Part shown: piece by piece, positions 21,340 through 32,683 of the stretch
Position numbering within the stretch: position 1 is the stretch's first letter
How the letters are laid out: each line of letters opens with the position of its first letter
DNA from: Brachionus manjavacas
Lineage: Eukaryota > Rotifera > Eurotatoria > Ploima > Brachionidae
Assembly: GCA_019054805.1 (NCBI GenBank)
Contig: JAHQIY010000003.1
Span: 2,108,001-2,172,000 of the forward strand
Direction: 5' to 3'
Length of the DNA: 64,000 bases
Program-made: the position numbers and the translations under genes
Notes under the pieces: model-generated
Told to the model about the DNA's origin: nothing
Seen by the model: only the letters and a program-made list of their open reading frames with translations
Databases searched by the model: none

Positions 21340-21821
21340 AGAGAATAAAAATCCTAAAAAATCTATATTGCAAAAAGGACCAATTTTTTTACTTTTTTTG
21401 TGATCTTAATTTTGATTTAGAGACCTATAGTTCAAAATCATGGTTAACGTGTGAGACTTTCCAAAACTGGACTTGGCCTGAATGTTAAACGTTAAGTTTT
21501 AGTCGAGATCAGTCAAAAGAGTATATATGTCAAGAGTGTCAATAGTTTTTAAGTTCGGATCCATTTAGGTGAAATAACAAATTAAATTATTGAATGCCAA
21601 AGCAAACAAATTTAATTTATTTTATTTTGTTTCGTTTAAATTTTATACTAGCTTAGTAATATTTCTAATTCCTTGAGTGCGTTCTGGTATTCTCTAATGC
21701 GACTGGGGTCATATTATTTGTGTTTAGAATTTTTGTAAAAATTGTATAGCAATGAAAAGCGAACGTTCTGAAACGTTGTTAATAAAGTCATTGGATTGCA
21801 TACTTCAGAATGCTTCGACAT
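21340..21821. other. Intergenic, no gene seen
   Basis: AT-rich sequence between the DDE_1 pseudogene and the inverted duplication. The minus strand has short open stretches but nothing recognised. Confidence 0.5.
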
Positions 21822-23840
21822 GCTCGTGTCAAAAACACGAGCTTATAATTAAGTCAAGATGTGAGCTAAGTGCTTAATGTATCTGTCAGCATTTTGAAGC
21901 GTCTACTCATCTTATTAGCTCGTGTTCAGGTGTTCAGGGTTCATGGGAGGTAAATAAGATAAATAAGCAGGGCTTTTTATTGCGAGTAAAAAGACGTTAA
22001 TTAATTAATAAAAAAAAATGATAGGTTTTAAATGTATAAATATAAAATATTGTGTTCTTTTAAAAATAACATACAATTTTATTTTATTGTGCGTATACTA
22101 ATCCTTGTTTTGTCAAGGATTTTTTTTACGTAGAGTACGTTAAATTCGGTACGCATACTCATGTCTGCTAAATATGCTCATAAGGCGACCGCTCGTTCAT
22201 CGCAAATAATAAAAAACTTTAAAGATAAAAAAAAATCTGTTCTCTTTTTTTAAGTAAAAAAGTATAAAATAAATTATCTTTTTAAAAAAAAATTTATAAC
22301 ATGATATAATTAAAGTAAAATAGTATTAAATGAAGATATTTGTGCATTTTTGGCTTTTATAATTTTAAAAAACAATCGATATGGAGTCTTTCATAGAGGC
22401 AAAAAATCTTAAAATTTTTAGAAAATTAATAAGACGGACAGTAATAGAATGGTCGGCAACACTCGCATTTAGTTATTTTGTTAAGATTAGTTAATTTTTG
22501 TTTAATTTCTAATAATTAATATATATTTATTTTAAATTGTGATTCTTATGACTCTATCAAAACATTTTTCATTTTATTCAATAATACATGCAAAAATCTC
22601 GATATGAATTTAATAAGAATATCAATAAAGAGAAGTCCATATTTTTATTGTTTGATCAGCTGAACCACTTGCCAAATCACCATTTTGTAGTACTGCAAGT
22701 GTCTTTACATATTTTGTGTGACAGTTTAAAGTAATTTTTTCAGTTCCATCATTTGAATTTCAAATTTTAAATGTTGTATCAGCTGAACCACTGTTCAAAT
22801 CACCGTTTTGAAGCACTACTAGTGACTCAACATAATTTAAGTGACCATATAATGTTAATTTTTCATTTCCATCAATTGGATTCCATATTTTAATTATTGC
22901 ATTAGTTGAACCACAGACCAAATCACCGTTTTGTAGAACTGCAAGTGACAAAACATGACCTGATTGACTGTTCAAAGTCATTTTTAAGCTTCCATCTATT
23001 GGATTCCATATTTTAATAGTCTTATCCCATGATCCACTGGCCAAATCACCGTTTTGAAGAACTACTAGAGACTCAACACAATTTGAGTGACCATATAATG
23101 TTAATTTTTAATTCCAACTATTGGATTCAATATTTTAATTGTTTTATCCCAAGATCCACAAGCCAAATCACCATTTTGAAGAACTACTAGTGACTCAACA
23201 TAATTTAAGTGACCATATAATGTTAATTTTTCAGTTCCATCAATTGGATTCCATATTTTAATTATTGCATTACTTGAACCACAGACCAAATCACCGTTTT
23301 GTAGAACTGCAAGTGACAAAACATGACCTGATTGACTGTTCAAAGTCATTTTTAAGCTTCCATCTATTGGATTCCATATTTTAATAGTCTTATCCCATGA
23401 TCCACTAGCCAAATCACCATTTTGAAGAACTGCAAGCGATCTAACCCAACTTGAATGACCACTTAATGTCCATCTGACTTAAAACATATATTCTGTTTAA
23501 ACCTGCTTATTAATTTTTTTAAATGAAATTTACTTGTAACTTTTTTTTCAAAAACAATTGAATTAATTCTATTTTGTCTTTTCTCACTTGTAATGCAGCT
23601 TTTAAAAATGGTACAAACATTTCCTTTTAACATTGCTGTGTTACAATCGTTTATTTTCAAGCATTCAGACACACATAGAAATTGATTTTTTGTTTCAAAC
23701 CTTATCGATTCTTTAAGTTTATCAGCTGTCCCAAGTATTTCTTTATTATTAAATCTATTAAATTTTAGTCCAATTTTCTTCCCTTGTAATTCGAAAATCG
23801 TAATAAGAAATTTTTTAACAATTTTTAAAATCATGTCCAA
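21822..23840. repeat. Left arm of large inverted duplication
   Basis: 21822-22750 matches, inverted, 32555-33449, including ctcgtgtcaaaaacacgag at the outer end, gtacgcatactcatgt/acatgcgtac, and cagggctttttattgcgagt. The remainder (22640-23840) is a minus-strand PAN/WD40 gene copy corresponding to 32100-32683. The outer tip is an 8-bp palindrome, gctcgtgt (21822-21829) and acacgagc (21835-21842). Confidence 0.8.
22625..23840 (-). pseudogene. PAN-like/WD40 protein, decayed copy
   Basis: On the minus strand an open N-terminal part (23840-23463) has MDMILKIVKKFLITIFELQG, then NQFLCVSECLKINDCNTAML and VCTIFKSC. Seven WD40 blades follow in another frame: 23460-23101 (three blades), a frameshift near 23101, 23100-22760 (three blades nearly identical to the first three, suggesting a tandem duplication of about 360 bp), a stop after ADTTFKI at about 22760, and a final blade ending ADQTIKIWTSL. 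It is the homolog of 29204-30413. Confidence 0.8.
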
Positions 23841-24560
23841 AAATTCAAATTAATTTAAAAATAATTAATATGAAGAAATTGTTAATATTTGTTTCACAAT
23901 TCACTTTTAATTAAATATATAATTTATTTAGTTATCGTCCTCGAGGATCACAATTTATTCATTTCCCTTTTTATATTTTGCTTTTATTTACCATTTAATT
24001 TCTTTTGTTAAATTTAATTTTACTTCAAAACTTACACTTGTTTCTTTAAAAAATTCTAAATTCTTTTTGATAGAGAATATGTTGTTTGTTTTTCTTTCGT
24101 ATCCTTTGTTAACGGATTTTAATTTAATATCCTTTTTTTTAACCATTTTTTTTTTAACCATGTTTATAATCCATTGATTTAATTTTTATATTAAAATTCG
24201 CCTAGTGTCAATTTAATCGTTGTTCTGCCGATAGTGTTCGTTCGGGTTCCTATTGCTGTAAACATTTATCTAGATACATGTGATACATGTGTAGTCTAAT
24301 TTTTTGGCTATGGATTAGTTGATGATTGCTCGCTCTACTGTAAAATAGAAAATTAATTGATTTAATTATTTAATCAAAATAATATTTCGTAAATCATTTT
24401 TACGAAATAAAATTTTGGCTTCTTAATTAGTTTCTTAAATTAGATAAGCAAATTCAAAATCAGAAGAAAATTGAAATAAAGAATAGAAAATCTAGAACCC
24501 CAACAAGATTTCATTGAAAATTATATGAACTAATTTAGTAATTGTAGTTGGATTGTTCCT
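23841..24560. other. Intergenic, no gene seen
   Basis: AT-rich sequence upstream of the decayed WD40 copy. No open frame or repeat recognised. Confidence 0.5.
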
Positions 24561-24689
24561 AATAAACGGAGTCGGAATGTTTGATATCTATATTATTCGG
24601 AATATTCCACCCTGGAAAAAGTTCCTGATACTTAGAAATTTGATCTCTAAAAACAAATGGGAGTATGCAATGCTCGTAAATTTTTTGCT

Positions 24690-25065
24690 TTCTTTAAAAC
24701 TATCTTGAATTTACAAATGTTCAAGATCATATTTCCAATAAAGTTTATATGGCTGATACTAGGCACATTAAATTCAACAGAAGTAAATGCTCAGTTATGT
24801 GTTTCTTCTCAAAAACACAGCTTCCATGCTTTTTAATTGAACGTAATTGTCTTACATATATATGAGTTAAATCAGTCTTAAGATGAAATTGATCTGGGCA
24901 TTATGATTACAAGCTATCTCAAATGAAGCGACATTATTAACTAGGCAATTCAGATGGCAAATAGATTTTTACACTTTCGAAACGCTTTCAAATTCAGAAA
25001 AATTATTAACATCGTTTGTAAACCAGTAGGTGTCGGAAAAGATAATGTTGAAAATGGTTAATCTA
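24690..25065 (+). mobile_element. LINE RT C-terminal relic
   Basis: The plus strand gives KFNRSKCSVMCF and, in a second frame, DEIDLGIMITSYLK...QMANRFLHFRNAFK, matching the WxxxFNxxKCxVM...DLGVxxxxxLK segment downstream of the RT active site in CR1-like LINEs. Confidence 0.6.
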
Positions 25066-25164
25066 GTTCTTATTCAAAATCACTTTTTGATAGATATTCA
25101 CGATAGGATTCGAATTGAGAGCAATGCCAGTACAAATGAATCAATTGTTAATAATTAATAATAA

Positions 25165-25445
25165 TTGTCCCTTTTTTATCCTGGTGGATAATTAGGAAGC
25201 GCTCATCTCCTTTTTAAGTACCTTTTTGAGCAACGATTTCGATCTGACACAGAGGATACTGCATCGAGTTGATCATCTACACCGCAATTATTACCCAGTC
25301 GAAACTGGTGCCCCTATTTATATGGTTTAAACTTTGGCGCCGTATGGCAGAGATATTTTGAAGATTTTATTAAACCTCATCGGGTTTTGAACCCTCGATC
25401 CTCTGCTAGCATGACTAACACGCAAGCCATTCTATTATACGTAGT
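25165..25445 (-). mobile_element. tRNA-derived SINE, copy 2 (inverted)
   Basis: The reverse complement of this segment matches 7398-7700 over most of its length: gcgtgttagtcatgc, gaggatcgagggttcaaaac, ggggcaccagtttcgactgg, gatgatcaactcgatgcagt and ggagatgagcgc. The A-box region is more decayed than in copy 1. Confidence 0.8.
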
Positions 25446-25589
25446 CAGTTAGTACCATTAACAGATTTTGACTAATAATCCAATATCGACGATAAATTTT
25501 CATAATATTTATCAAAGTTATCTAACGAATAAGTATTTTGAATCTCTTTAATTCTTTCATTTAAAATAAAATAATCCGGCTTTTGTTTA

Positions 25590-26875
25590 TACAGTATGTA
25601 TAGAAAGTTTAGAACATTACTATAAAATTAAAAAAAATTTTAAGGCTTAAAATTTAAAATTAAAATCGAATAACATGTAATGTTAACTATACCATCTTAA
25701 AGATAATTTTATTAGCTTTCTTTAGATTGTTCAAAAAAAATTCTGTACACTCCAGAACCCATTTAAAAAAATATAGTCTACTAAGTTTAGAACAATCATT
25801 TTATCCTAAAATTTTACCACACCTTGGCAATCGCTGTCCATTTTTTTTTCACAAAATGCTTGAAAAGCTTTTTCATACTGTTTGCTTGCATTTTTTACCA
25901 TTTTGGCGTTTTTTCCAAAAAATTGGGCAAAAAAAAAGTATCTGAGGCTCAAAGGTGGCAAATAATTAGTCTTTTGAAGGATAAGACCATATCTCAACAA
26001 GAAACAGCTGATTTGATAGGAGTTTCGAGAAAATGTGTGATTACAACAAAGCGCAATTACGAGACATCTGTTGTTTAAGAATTACCATGGTATGGTAAAC
26101 CCCGGAAGCTTACCAGTCGAAATGAGTCGTATATTTTTAGAAAGGTCCGAATCAATCCTACAACAAGCTATAGACAGCTAGACTCTGATTTTAGTTCTAA
26201 ATTTCCGAATGTTACTGTTAGTAAAGACACTAAGAAAAGTTCTATTAAACAAAAAAATACAGTCGTAAACTGCAATAAAAAAACCTCTTTTGACTTTATT
26301 GGATCGATCAAAAAGGCTCAAATGGTGCAAAGAACGGCAAAGATGGACTGTTAATGACTGGTCAAAAGTTTTTTTAGTGACGAGTCTAATTTCGAAGTAT
26401 TAAAAAGAAAATCTAGAGTGTTTGTAAAGCGAATTGCAAACGAAAAGTATCAACCCCAATAAAGTTACAAAATGGAGGAGGTTCGGTTTGTATTTGGAGA
26501 TGTATTAATTAAAAACGTACTGGATGCTGCTTCATTTAAACAAGAATTAATTTAATTGTGTACATGGACGTTCTGGGAAATAACTTATTACCATCAGCCG
26601 AGAATTATTACCATCAGTTCTCCCCTTTGCCCTAGATTACCTAACCTCAATCCAATAGAGAATTTATGGTCATATATTGACCACAAAATGGTCAATACAA
26701 AAATTACGTCAGGAGAGCATTTAAAAAGCGTTCTTTTTGGTTAAAAGTTCCTAGTGAATAAATAAAAAACATAACTGAATCTATTCCAAAACGTGTCGCT
26801 GATTGTATTAAAGCTAAAGTTGGGCATTTTAAATGCTAAAAAAAAAATGTTCTAAATTTTGTAGATAATTTTTTG
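25590..26875 (+). mobile_element. Tc1/mariner transposon, degenerate
   Basis: The ends share aaagtttagaacatt (25606-25620) and its complement aatgttctaaattt (26848-26861). The interior encodes, with breaks, VSEAQRWQIISLLKDKTISQ with QQETADLIGVSRKCV (paired-like HTH), a DESN block (FFSDESNFEVLKRKSR) and PRLPNLNPIENLWSYIDHKM, the conserved block before the last catalytic acid. Stops and frameshifts make it non-functional. Confidence 0.85.
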
Positions 26876-26934
26876 GTTACTTAATTCAGATAATTCCTCA
26901 CCTTTTGCTAAAATGAAAGCTTTTTAAATAAACA

Positions 26935-28390
26935 ATATTTATGGAGGATTCAACAACCCTTCTCCGGGTTTAACATTAAATTTTTTATTTAGCATGAAAA
27001 TAAAATTATTTTGTAATCAAAATTAACTATTTAAAATATATTTTTGGTTTTAGTTTTGATGGAAAAAAAAATTTTCAAAAAAGTTTAAATTTTTGGAACA
27101 ACAAGCAAAAGAAGTAACAAAAGGAGTCGAAAAAAACCCTCTGGTAGTTGAGTGTTAAGTAGTTAAAATAACCCGAGAGAAAAAATTAATTAAAAAGCGA
27201 CAAAAAAGTGAATGTTTAAACGGGTTAAACTAGAAAAATGCAATAAAAAACAATAAATTATTTAAAAATTTAAAAAGCGAGTAGATTAGATTCAGTTTTT
27301 CCCGTTTTTGAGCGTTAAAGCGTTTTTTGCTGCTTTATTATTGCTTACTTTTTTTCGAGAAGCTTTGGTTTTACTACTTTCTTTATATGAACATATTAAA
27401 TTTGCCGTTTTTAACATGAAATTTTAATTTTTTTATCTTAGGTAATGCTTTTTAATTGGCATCTATCAAAATCATATCGGACAAACATGTTTTTCTAACA
27501 AATCATTAATGTTAATTTATTTAGATTTTAAACAAATGTAGCAAAACGTAGAACTTTGCAAAATTCATTGATAAATTTCTTTTCAAAAATTCCTCACCTT
27601 TTACTAAAATGAAAGCTTTTTAAATAAACTTTTCAAACTCAAAAAATTAATCAATAAATTTTCTTCAATAGCTAAATAGTAAACAAAGTAACTATTGAAT
27701 TTATATTTAAAAAATCAATTGTATCGAATGCTTATCTGATTTTAAAAAGTGGTATAAAAAGACTGCTAAAACATTTAAAAAATCATTCAAAAAAATAAAA
27801 ACTATCAATAATTTTAAAGACTACCATCAAAACAAAAAAAAAATGTGCTCTCCATGTGGTTCATCGTTTAACTTTTCTTTAGCTGCCCCACTTTCATTGT
27901 CTCTCCCAGAGCCATTGCCATTACCTCTCCCAATTAGCACTTTTGGTTCACCATGCTCAGCTCCAGCTCCACTTCCATTGCCACTACCTCTACCAATTAG
28001 CACTTGTGGATCACCATGCTCAGCTCCAGCTCCACTTCCATTGCCACTACCTCTACCAATTAGCACTTGTGGATCACCATGCTCAGCTCCAGCTCCACTT
28101 CTATTGCCACTACCTCTACCAATTAGCACTTGTGGATCACCATGCTCAGCTCCAGCTCCACTTCCATTGCCACTACCTCTCCCAATTAGCACTTGTGGTT
28201 CATCGTGTGGCTCTTCATTTGGTTCTTGGTTCTAAAAACAAAATAAAAAAACTTTAAATTATTCTTAGCTAGAATTTATGTTCTAGGCAAAATTAATATT
28301 TAATTTTATATTTTTTAAAATTTTTAAGAGATAAAGTTTATTTTATTTACATTTTTGTTTAATTTAATTTTTTTAATTCCTTCAAAATTT
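26935..28390 (+). repeat. Pro-rich gene repeat unit, copy 2
   Basis: Begins with atttatggaggattcaacaa, the same start as copy 3 at 34528, and runs to about 28390 where similarity to the other copies stops. A separate 40-bp scrap of the unit (aattcctcaccttttgctaa...) lies just before it at 26894-26931. Confidence 0.8.
27843..28235 (+). CDS. Pro/Leu/Cys/Ser-rich repeat protein, copy 2 (130 aa from internal Met)
   Basis: Same protein family as 9461-10057, with four 21-residue repeats. The upstream start seen in copies 1 and 4 is lost (atg to ata near 27703, and one A missing in the following A-run), yet the frame from about 27720 to the internal ATG at 27843 is still open and homologous. If expressed, translation would start at MCSPCGSSFNF. 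Replacements ISTFGSP (unit 1) and LLLPLP (unit 3) occur, so constraint may be relaxed. Confidence 0.5.
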   Translation: MCSPCGSSFNFSLAAPLSLSLPEPLPLPLPISTFGSPCSAPAPLPLPLPLPISTCGSPCSAPAPLPLPLPLPISTCGSPCSAPAPLLLPLPLPISTCGSPCSAPAPLPLPLPLPISTCGSSCGSSFGSWF

Positions 28391-29203
28391 TGAACCATTC
28401 AGAACCACCATCTTGAATTTCCATATGCATTAAATATTTATAATTAATAATTTCATATTATAGAAAAATCAGGCCTTCTTTAACATTAACTTGCACCTAA
28501 AATCAAAATTTGAAACTAGTACTATATGACTTTTGTAAGAACTTATCAATTTTATTACTCTACAACTTTGGTAAAGCAATGTAGGAATTTTACCAGACGT
28601 TAAATTAGGAAGTTTATTTGATCAAGGTTATTAAGGAATGTTTTATCTAGAAATTAAATATATATAGTAATTCTACTGATAAAATTAGCAAGATTTAATA
28701 AAAATCAAAAGAAAGCAAAAAAATTTTGCATTTTATCTTTTTTTGAAAGTAGCTTAATTATTTTAATATCATTTTTTTTTGAGAATATTTTTTATTTTTC
28801 GTTAGTGTTTTCTATTGAGCATTGCTCTAATTCAAAAATAATTTCGCTAAATGAACGTCTTTCTCGACTTTGAATTGAGAAGTTATTTAGAGAATTCGAA
28901 AAATTAAAAATAAAAAGTAAATAAAGTAAATCGGTTAATAAAAATAAAAGTTATTTAAGGAAATTCAATTTTATTAAAGAAAATTATATCCATTTTAAGT
29001 GCAAAAGAAAATTGGAAAAACTAAAGGAAATGAAATACTTTTTATTTATCTTTAAAATCCTTTAATAAAGGATATAATGGAAGCTAACAAAGCATTTTTT
29101 TCATTAAAAGGATTAAAAATAGTTTTAAATTGGAATTTTAAAAAAGTTTTTTTTATATTAAATTACAATACAGACACTCATTTTTCTTATTTTTTTTGAA
29201 TTT
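28391..29203. other. Intergenic, no gene seen
   Basis: AT-rich sequence between the Pro-rich unit and the PAN/WD40 gene. It presumably contains the latter's promoter, but no element stands out. Confidence 0.5.
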
Positions 29204-30413
29204 TTGAAAATGATTGTAAAAATTGTAAAAATATTTCTTATTACGATTTTCGGATTACAAGGTAAGAAAATTGGACTAAAATTTCATAGATTTGACGGTA
29301 AAGAAATACTTGACACAGCTGAAGAATCAATAAGGTATGAAACAAAAAATCAATTTCTATGTGTGTCTGAATGCTTGAAAATAAACGATTGTAACACAGC
29401 AATGTTAAAAGGAAATGTTTGTACCATTTTTAAAAGCTGCATTACAAGTGAGAAAAGACAAAATAGAATTAATTCAATTGTTTTTGAAAAAAAGTTACAA
29501 GTAAATTTCATTTAAAAAAATTAATTAACAGGTTTAAACAGAATATATGTTTTAAGTCAGATGGACATTAAGTGGTCATTCAAGTTGGGTTAGATCGCTT
29601 GCAGTTCTTCAAAATGGTGATTTGGCTAGTGGATCATGGGATAAGACTATTAAAATATGGAATCCAATAGATGGAAGCTTAAAAATGACTTTGAACAGTC
29701 AATCAGGTCATGTTTTGTCACTTGCAGTTCTACAAAATGATGATTTGGCAAGTGGTTTAGCTGATCAAACAATAAAAATATGGAATCCAATTAATGGAAC
29801 TGTAAAAATGATACTAAATAATCATACAAGTTCGGTTTTTTCTCTTGAAGTACTTCAAAACGGTGATTTGGCTACTGGTTCAGCTGATTCAACAATTAAA
29901 ATATGGAATTTAATTGATGGAACTGTAAAAATGACGTTAAATGACCACACAAATTATGTTTTTTCACTCGTTTTTCTTCAAAGCGGTGATTTGGCTAGTG
30001 GATCATATGATCATTCAATTAAAATATGGAATTTGGCTAATGGAATTGTAAAAATGACATTAAATGGCCATACAAGCAATGTAATGACACTTGCAGTACT
30101 TCAAAACGGTGATTTGGTCAGTGGTTCAGCTGATACAACAATTAAAATATGGAATTTAATTGATGGAACTGAAAAAATGACATTAAATGGTCATTTAAGT
30201 TGGATTAGATCGCTTGCAGTTCTTCAAAACGGTGATTTGGCTAGTGCATCATGGGATAAAAAAATAAAGATATGGAATTTAGTTGATGGAACTGAAAAAA
30301 TGACTTTAAGCTGCCATTCTGATGCTATTTTGACACTTGCAGTTTTACAAAATGGGGATTTTGCTAGTGGATCAAAAGATGGAACAATCAAAATTTGGAG
30401 TTATTTTTATTGA
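29204..30413 (+). CDS. Putative secreted PAN/Apple-like plus seven-blade WD40 protein
   Basis: The N-terminal part (29204-29515) starts MKMIVKIVKIFLITIFGLQG, a possible signal peptide, followed by a Cys-rich segment (NQFLCVSECLKINDCNTAML, VCTIFKSC) reminiscent of PAN/Apple domains. From about 29573 a second frame encodes seven WD40 repeats ending IKIW (SWDKTIKIW, LADQTIKIW, SADSTIKIW, SYDHSIKIW, SADTTIKIW, SWDKKIKIW, SKDGTIKIW), enough for one closed propeller, with a stop at 30411-30413. The two parts are in different frames, about 60 nt apart. All three copies in the window show this break, so either a very short intron joins them or the family shares an old frameshift. The propeller ORF is fully open, unlike the other copies. 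Function and partner are unknown. Confidence 0.65.
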
Positions 30414-31133
30414 TAAATTTTTGTTAATAAAATTAAATTATTTAATTTTATCTTATTCAAAGCTTTCATTTAATTTAGAAAATTTTTAAATAATCAATTT
30501 TTATCTGATCGTAAAATATTTATTGCTCATTTTTATTAATTGAAAAAAATATATAATTAAGAACAATTTCTTCTTTTTGAATTTTTTCACAGATAAAAAG
30601 GAAATTAATCAACAAAGTTTGTTTTATTAAAGATTTTATTAATGACATTAAAAATTTACCCAAAAATGAAGAAGGCTGTTAAAACTCAAAAAAATGAAAT
30701 TAGAATCTTCTATCAAAAACATTTATCAAAATTTAAGAATCAAAATAATAATGTTTATTAACGCGTATAATATTCTTAAATAACAATAAAATGCAATTTA
30801 AAAACCAAAATACTGAATTAGGAACAAAATTAAAACATTTTAGTTTTTTTTTGTAATTAATGTCAATTACATTTGAATTGATCACTATTTTAATTTAGAA
30901 ATACATTATTGATTGAAATGAAACTCTTATACAATCAAAAAAACCTAAATTATTTATTAATTAATCCTATAATGTTCAAAAAAATTGCCACTTTGAAATT
31001 TTTATCTTTCATTTTTTGTTTATAAAATTAACACTTTTGATTTTATTTTTATATAAACCAATGTAGCCTTATCTCTAGTTCAATATAGTTAATCAAATAA
31101 ATAAATGAATTTTTAAAATAACTCGGGAATTAA
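30414..31133. other. Intergenic, no gene seen
   Basis: AT-rich sequence downstream of the PAN/WD40 gene. No open frame recognised. Confidence 0.5.
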
Positions 31134-31310
31134 AAAAAAAATTCCTGTAATTGAAGAAATTCCTAATAACATAACTCAAGATCAGGCATTTGAAGCTAAT
31201 ACTAAAGGAAAAACTAGAGGAAAAGGTAAAAGTTATTTTCCTTTCTGCAGTTTTCGCTCCTTGGAGGATGCTAAAAAATGCCTCGATAGAGAATTTGATT
31301 TTTTTGTCCT
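31134..31310 (+). pseudogene. Unrecognised short open fragment
   Basis: Encodes KKIPVIEEIPNNITQDQAFE, TKGKTRGKGKSYFPFC and SFRSLEDAKKCLDREFDFF before a stop. The composition looks like real coding sequence rather than AT-rich noise. It could be the N-terminal piece of a transposon protein. No start codon and no family assigned. Confidence 0.35.
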
Positions 31311-31865
31311 TAAAAAATATATTCTGTTTTTATTTTTATTTTTTTGTTCTATTTAGATAATTAGTAATTTATATTTCTAATAAAAAGTAATGAATAAAAA
31401 ATTTTGTTCCAAATTCAGTATTTTAGTTTTTTTTTTGCATAAAATAAACACAGGTAATAATTATATGCGGTTTTTTAATTTTTTAAATATTAATACAAAA
31501 GATTTATTGTTTAAATGCATAAAGTGTTTTGTTGTTTTTAAAATAATCTTTAAGCAAAAAACAAAGGTTACTAATATTTAGATTGTCTACAGAAAATTAC
31601 ATATTTTTACATAATTTATTATATTGAGTAATTTTACTCAAAATGATGTTATAAAAAAAATAATAAAGAGAAATGTTTTTTTCTCAAAAATTGTTTTATA
31701 AAATTCAAATTTTTTATTAATTTTCCATTTTTCCTCTAAAATTCAGTTTTTTTTGTCCGTTAGCTTTTTTGGCCAAACTAACTTAATCTAATGTAATATA
31801 AATAGCGGACGATTACGTAAGATTATGTTATCTAACATTTTCTTAGATATTGAATGTAGTTTTTT
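31310..31865. other. Intergenic, no gene seen
   Basis: AT-rich. Near 31811 it contains cgattacgtaagatta, related to the hairpin arm at 2089. Confidence 0.45.
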
Positions 31866-31879
31866 AAAATGTTTTTACA

Positions 31880-32035
31880 AATTGACAATGAGTGACTATT
31901 CAAAGTCATTTTTAAACTTCAATCTATTAGATTCCATATTTTAATCGTCTTATCCCAAACCGTTCTGAAGAACTACAAGTTATCTTACCCAACTTGAATG
32001 ACCACTTAATGTCCATCTGATTTATAAAACATATA
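31880..32035 (-). pseudogene. WD40 fragment, inverted next to the 32100 copy
   Basis: The minus strand matches the junction and first blade of the PAN/WD40 family (tcaaagtcatttttaaactt, then ccaacttgaatgaccactta). It faces the plus-strand copy that begins at 32100, forming a small inverted pair. Confidence 0.7.
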
Positions 32036-32099
32036 TTTGGAATTTTTTTCGTTTTATTTTTAATTTTTTTCGAAAAATAGTTTTAAATTGGAATTTTGA

Positions 32100-32683
32100 A
32101 TAACAAAAAATCAATTTCTATGTGTGTCTGAATGCTTGAAAATAAACGATTGTAACACAGCAATGTTAAAAGGAAATGTTTGTACCATTTTTAAAAGCTG
32201 CATTACAAGTGAGAAAAGACAAAATAGAATTAATTCAATTGTTTTTGAAAAAAAAGTTACAAGTAAATTTCATTTAAAAAAATTAATTAACAGGTTTAAA
32301 CAGAATATATGTTTTAAGTCAGATGGACATTAAGTGGTCATTCAAGTTGGGTTAGATCGCTTGCAGTTCTTCAAAATGGTGATTTGGCTAGTGGATCATG
32401 GGATAAGACTATTAAAATATGGAATCCAATAGATGGAAGCTTAAAAATGACTTTGAACAGTCAATCAGGTCATGTTTTGTCACTTGCAGTTCTACAAAAT
32501 GATGATTTGGCAAGTGGTTTAGCTGATCAAACAATAAAAATATGAAATTCAAATGATGGAACTGAAAAAAATACTTTGAACTGTCACACAAATTATGTAA
32601 TGAGACTTGCAGTTCTTCAAAATGATGATTTGGCAAGTGGTTTAGCTGATCAAACAATAAAAATATGGACTTCTTTTAAATGA
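32100..32683 (+). pseudogene. PAN-like/WD40 protein, truncated copy
   Basis: Starts within the Cys-rich domain (NQFLCVSECLKINDCNTAML) without the signal-peptide region, then the usual frame break after FKQNICFKSDGH-stop, then three WD40 blades. A stop in place of W after ADQTIKI at about 32544 breaks the propeller; the last blade ends TIKIWTSFK-stop at 32681-32683. It forms part of the right arm of the inverted duplication. Confidence 0.8.

Noticed and set aside
25727-25945. ORFs at the start of the Tc1 element (both strands)
   Set aside because: The real frame is the one running into VSEAQRWQIISLLKD; the others are shadows in a pseudogene.
31390-31581. 63-aa ORF
   Set aside because: Phe/Lys-rich AT-noise with no homology or context.
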